Source: Peptococcaceae bacterium UBA7185
Lineage (GTDB): Bacteria; Bacillota; Peptococcia; Peptococcales; Peptococcaceae
NCBI GenBank assembly: GCA_002491065.1
Contig: DKVF01000048.1
Location: forward strand, 4,873-18,053
Direction: 5' to 3'
Length of the DNA stretch: 13,181 nucleotides
A model generated the notes under the pieces. The model did not search any database, had not been told where the DNA came from, and saw only the letters and a program-made list of their open reading frames with translations. Positions 12,919 to 13,181 of this stretch are shown here, piece after piece; position 1 is the first letter of the stretch; each line of letters opens with the position of its first letter. The position numbers and the translations under genes were made by a program.

Positions 12919-13181
12919 GTATCGCACTATTTCATTTTCATGTAACCCAAATCAAGCGAAGCGCCGGACAGTCCGCCGTGGCTGCTGCCGCTTACCGTGC
13001 TGGTGAAAAGCTCCACAGCGAATACTACGGCGAGGACAGCGACTACACCCGCAAGGGCGGCGTAATCTGTTCGGAAATCCTGCTGCCCTCCCACGCTCCC
13101 CCGGAATATAATAACCGGGAAACGCTCTGGAATGCTGTTGAAAAAGTGGAACGTGGTAAGAAAGCCCAGCTTGCATACAGC
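12915..13181 (+). CDS. mobA: MobA/MobL (MOBQ) relaxase, N-terminal 89 residues
   Basis: A partial gene that stays open to the window end. The start ATG overlaps the DUF3847 stop (ATGA), with AAGGAGG just upstream. The product begins MSIALFHFHVTQI, then 'RSAGQSAVAAAAYRAGEKL', which is motif I of MOBQ relaxases with the catalytic Tyr in AAYRAG. It continues into 'EILLPSHAPPEY' and 'LWNAVEKVE', also usual for MobA/MobL. The enzyme nicks one strand at oriT, stays covalently bound to the 5' end and guides the strand through a conjugation channel supplied by another element. The His-rich metal motif III and any C-terminal helicase or primase part lie beyond the window. Its target is most probably the oriT predicted at 12362-12395. 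Confidence 0.92.
   Translation, partial: MSIALFHFHVTQIKRSAGQSAVAAAAYRAGEKLHSEYYGEDSDYTRKGGVICSEILLPSHAPPEYNNRETLWNAVEKVERGKKAQLAYS

Larger units (their letters stand above)
12345..13181 (+). mobile_element. Mobilization end of an integrative/mobilizable element (partial)
   Basis: The segment holds, in order, a predicted MOBQ oriT, two hairpin blocks, an intrinsic terminator, a DUF3847 gene and the start of a MobA/MobL relaxase gene. This order is typical of small mobilizable elements in gut Clostridia. It is richer in G+C than the genes to the left: bases 12961-13020 have 42 of 60 G or C. The element continues past the window, and its other end, integrase and type are not visible. Confidence 0.75.

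Overview
The window reads like DNA from a gut-type Clostridia member (Bacillota, probably Lachnospiraceae or Oscillospiraceae). The evidence is strong AGGAGG ribosome binding sites, AT-rich coding DNA, typical Firmicutes lipoproteins, DUF5050/DUF6273-type extracellular modules, and at the right edge a DUF3847-MobA/MobL pair of the kind carried by clostridial mobilizable elements. Every gene I can support is on the + strand. The taxonomic call is an inference; no rRNA, tRNA or housekeeping gene is present to fix it.

Layout. 1-400: a palindrome and a small lipoprotein. 387-701: no convincing gene, possibly a decayed one. 702-1727: a lipoprotein built from seven 38-residue RCC1-like repeats. 1845-3161: a short operon of a triple zinc-ribbon protein, a tiny lipoprotein with two CxxC-x18-CxxC units, and a small membrane protein, closed by an intrinsic terminator (3171-3211). 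3237-12205: a second run of five genes: a zinc-ribbon membrane protein, a 748-residue secreted protein, a 1109-residue membrane-anchored multidomain protein (zinc ribbon, TM, calcium-binding repeats, VWA, lipase), an Lgt-like membrane enzyme, and a zinc-ribbon/TM/DUF5050/DUF6273 protein. Two of these junctions are TAATG overlaps. 12345-13181: mobilization end of an element, with a predicted MOBQ-type oriT, several hairpins, a terminator, a DUF3847 protein and the N-terminus of a MobA/MobL relaxase that runs off the window.

How it may work together. The recurring theme is the cell envelope. There are three lipoproteins, one secreted protein, and three proteins with a cytoplasmic zinc ribbon, one membrane span and an outward-facing domain. 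With them sit two proteins of lipid chemistry, an extracellular lipase domain and an Lgt-family paralogue. Two of the zinc-ribbon proteins share nearly the same N-terminal module, so the locus appears to have grown by domain duplication and swapping. The most economical reading is an uncharacterised envelope or surface-interaction locus lying next to, or carried as cargo by, a mobilizable element. Whether the locus is cargo or simply flanking chromosome cannot be decided here, because no attachment site or integrase is visible.
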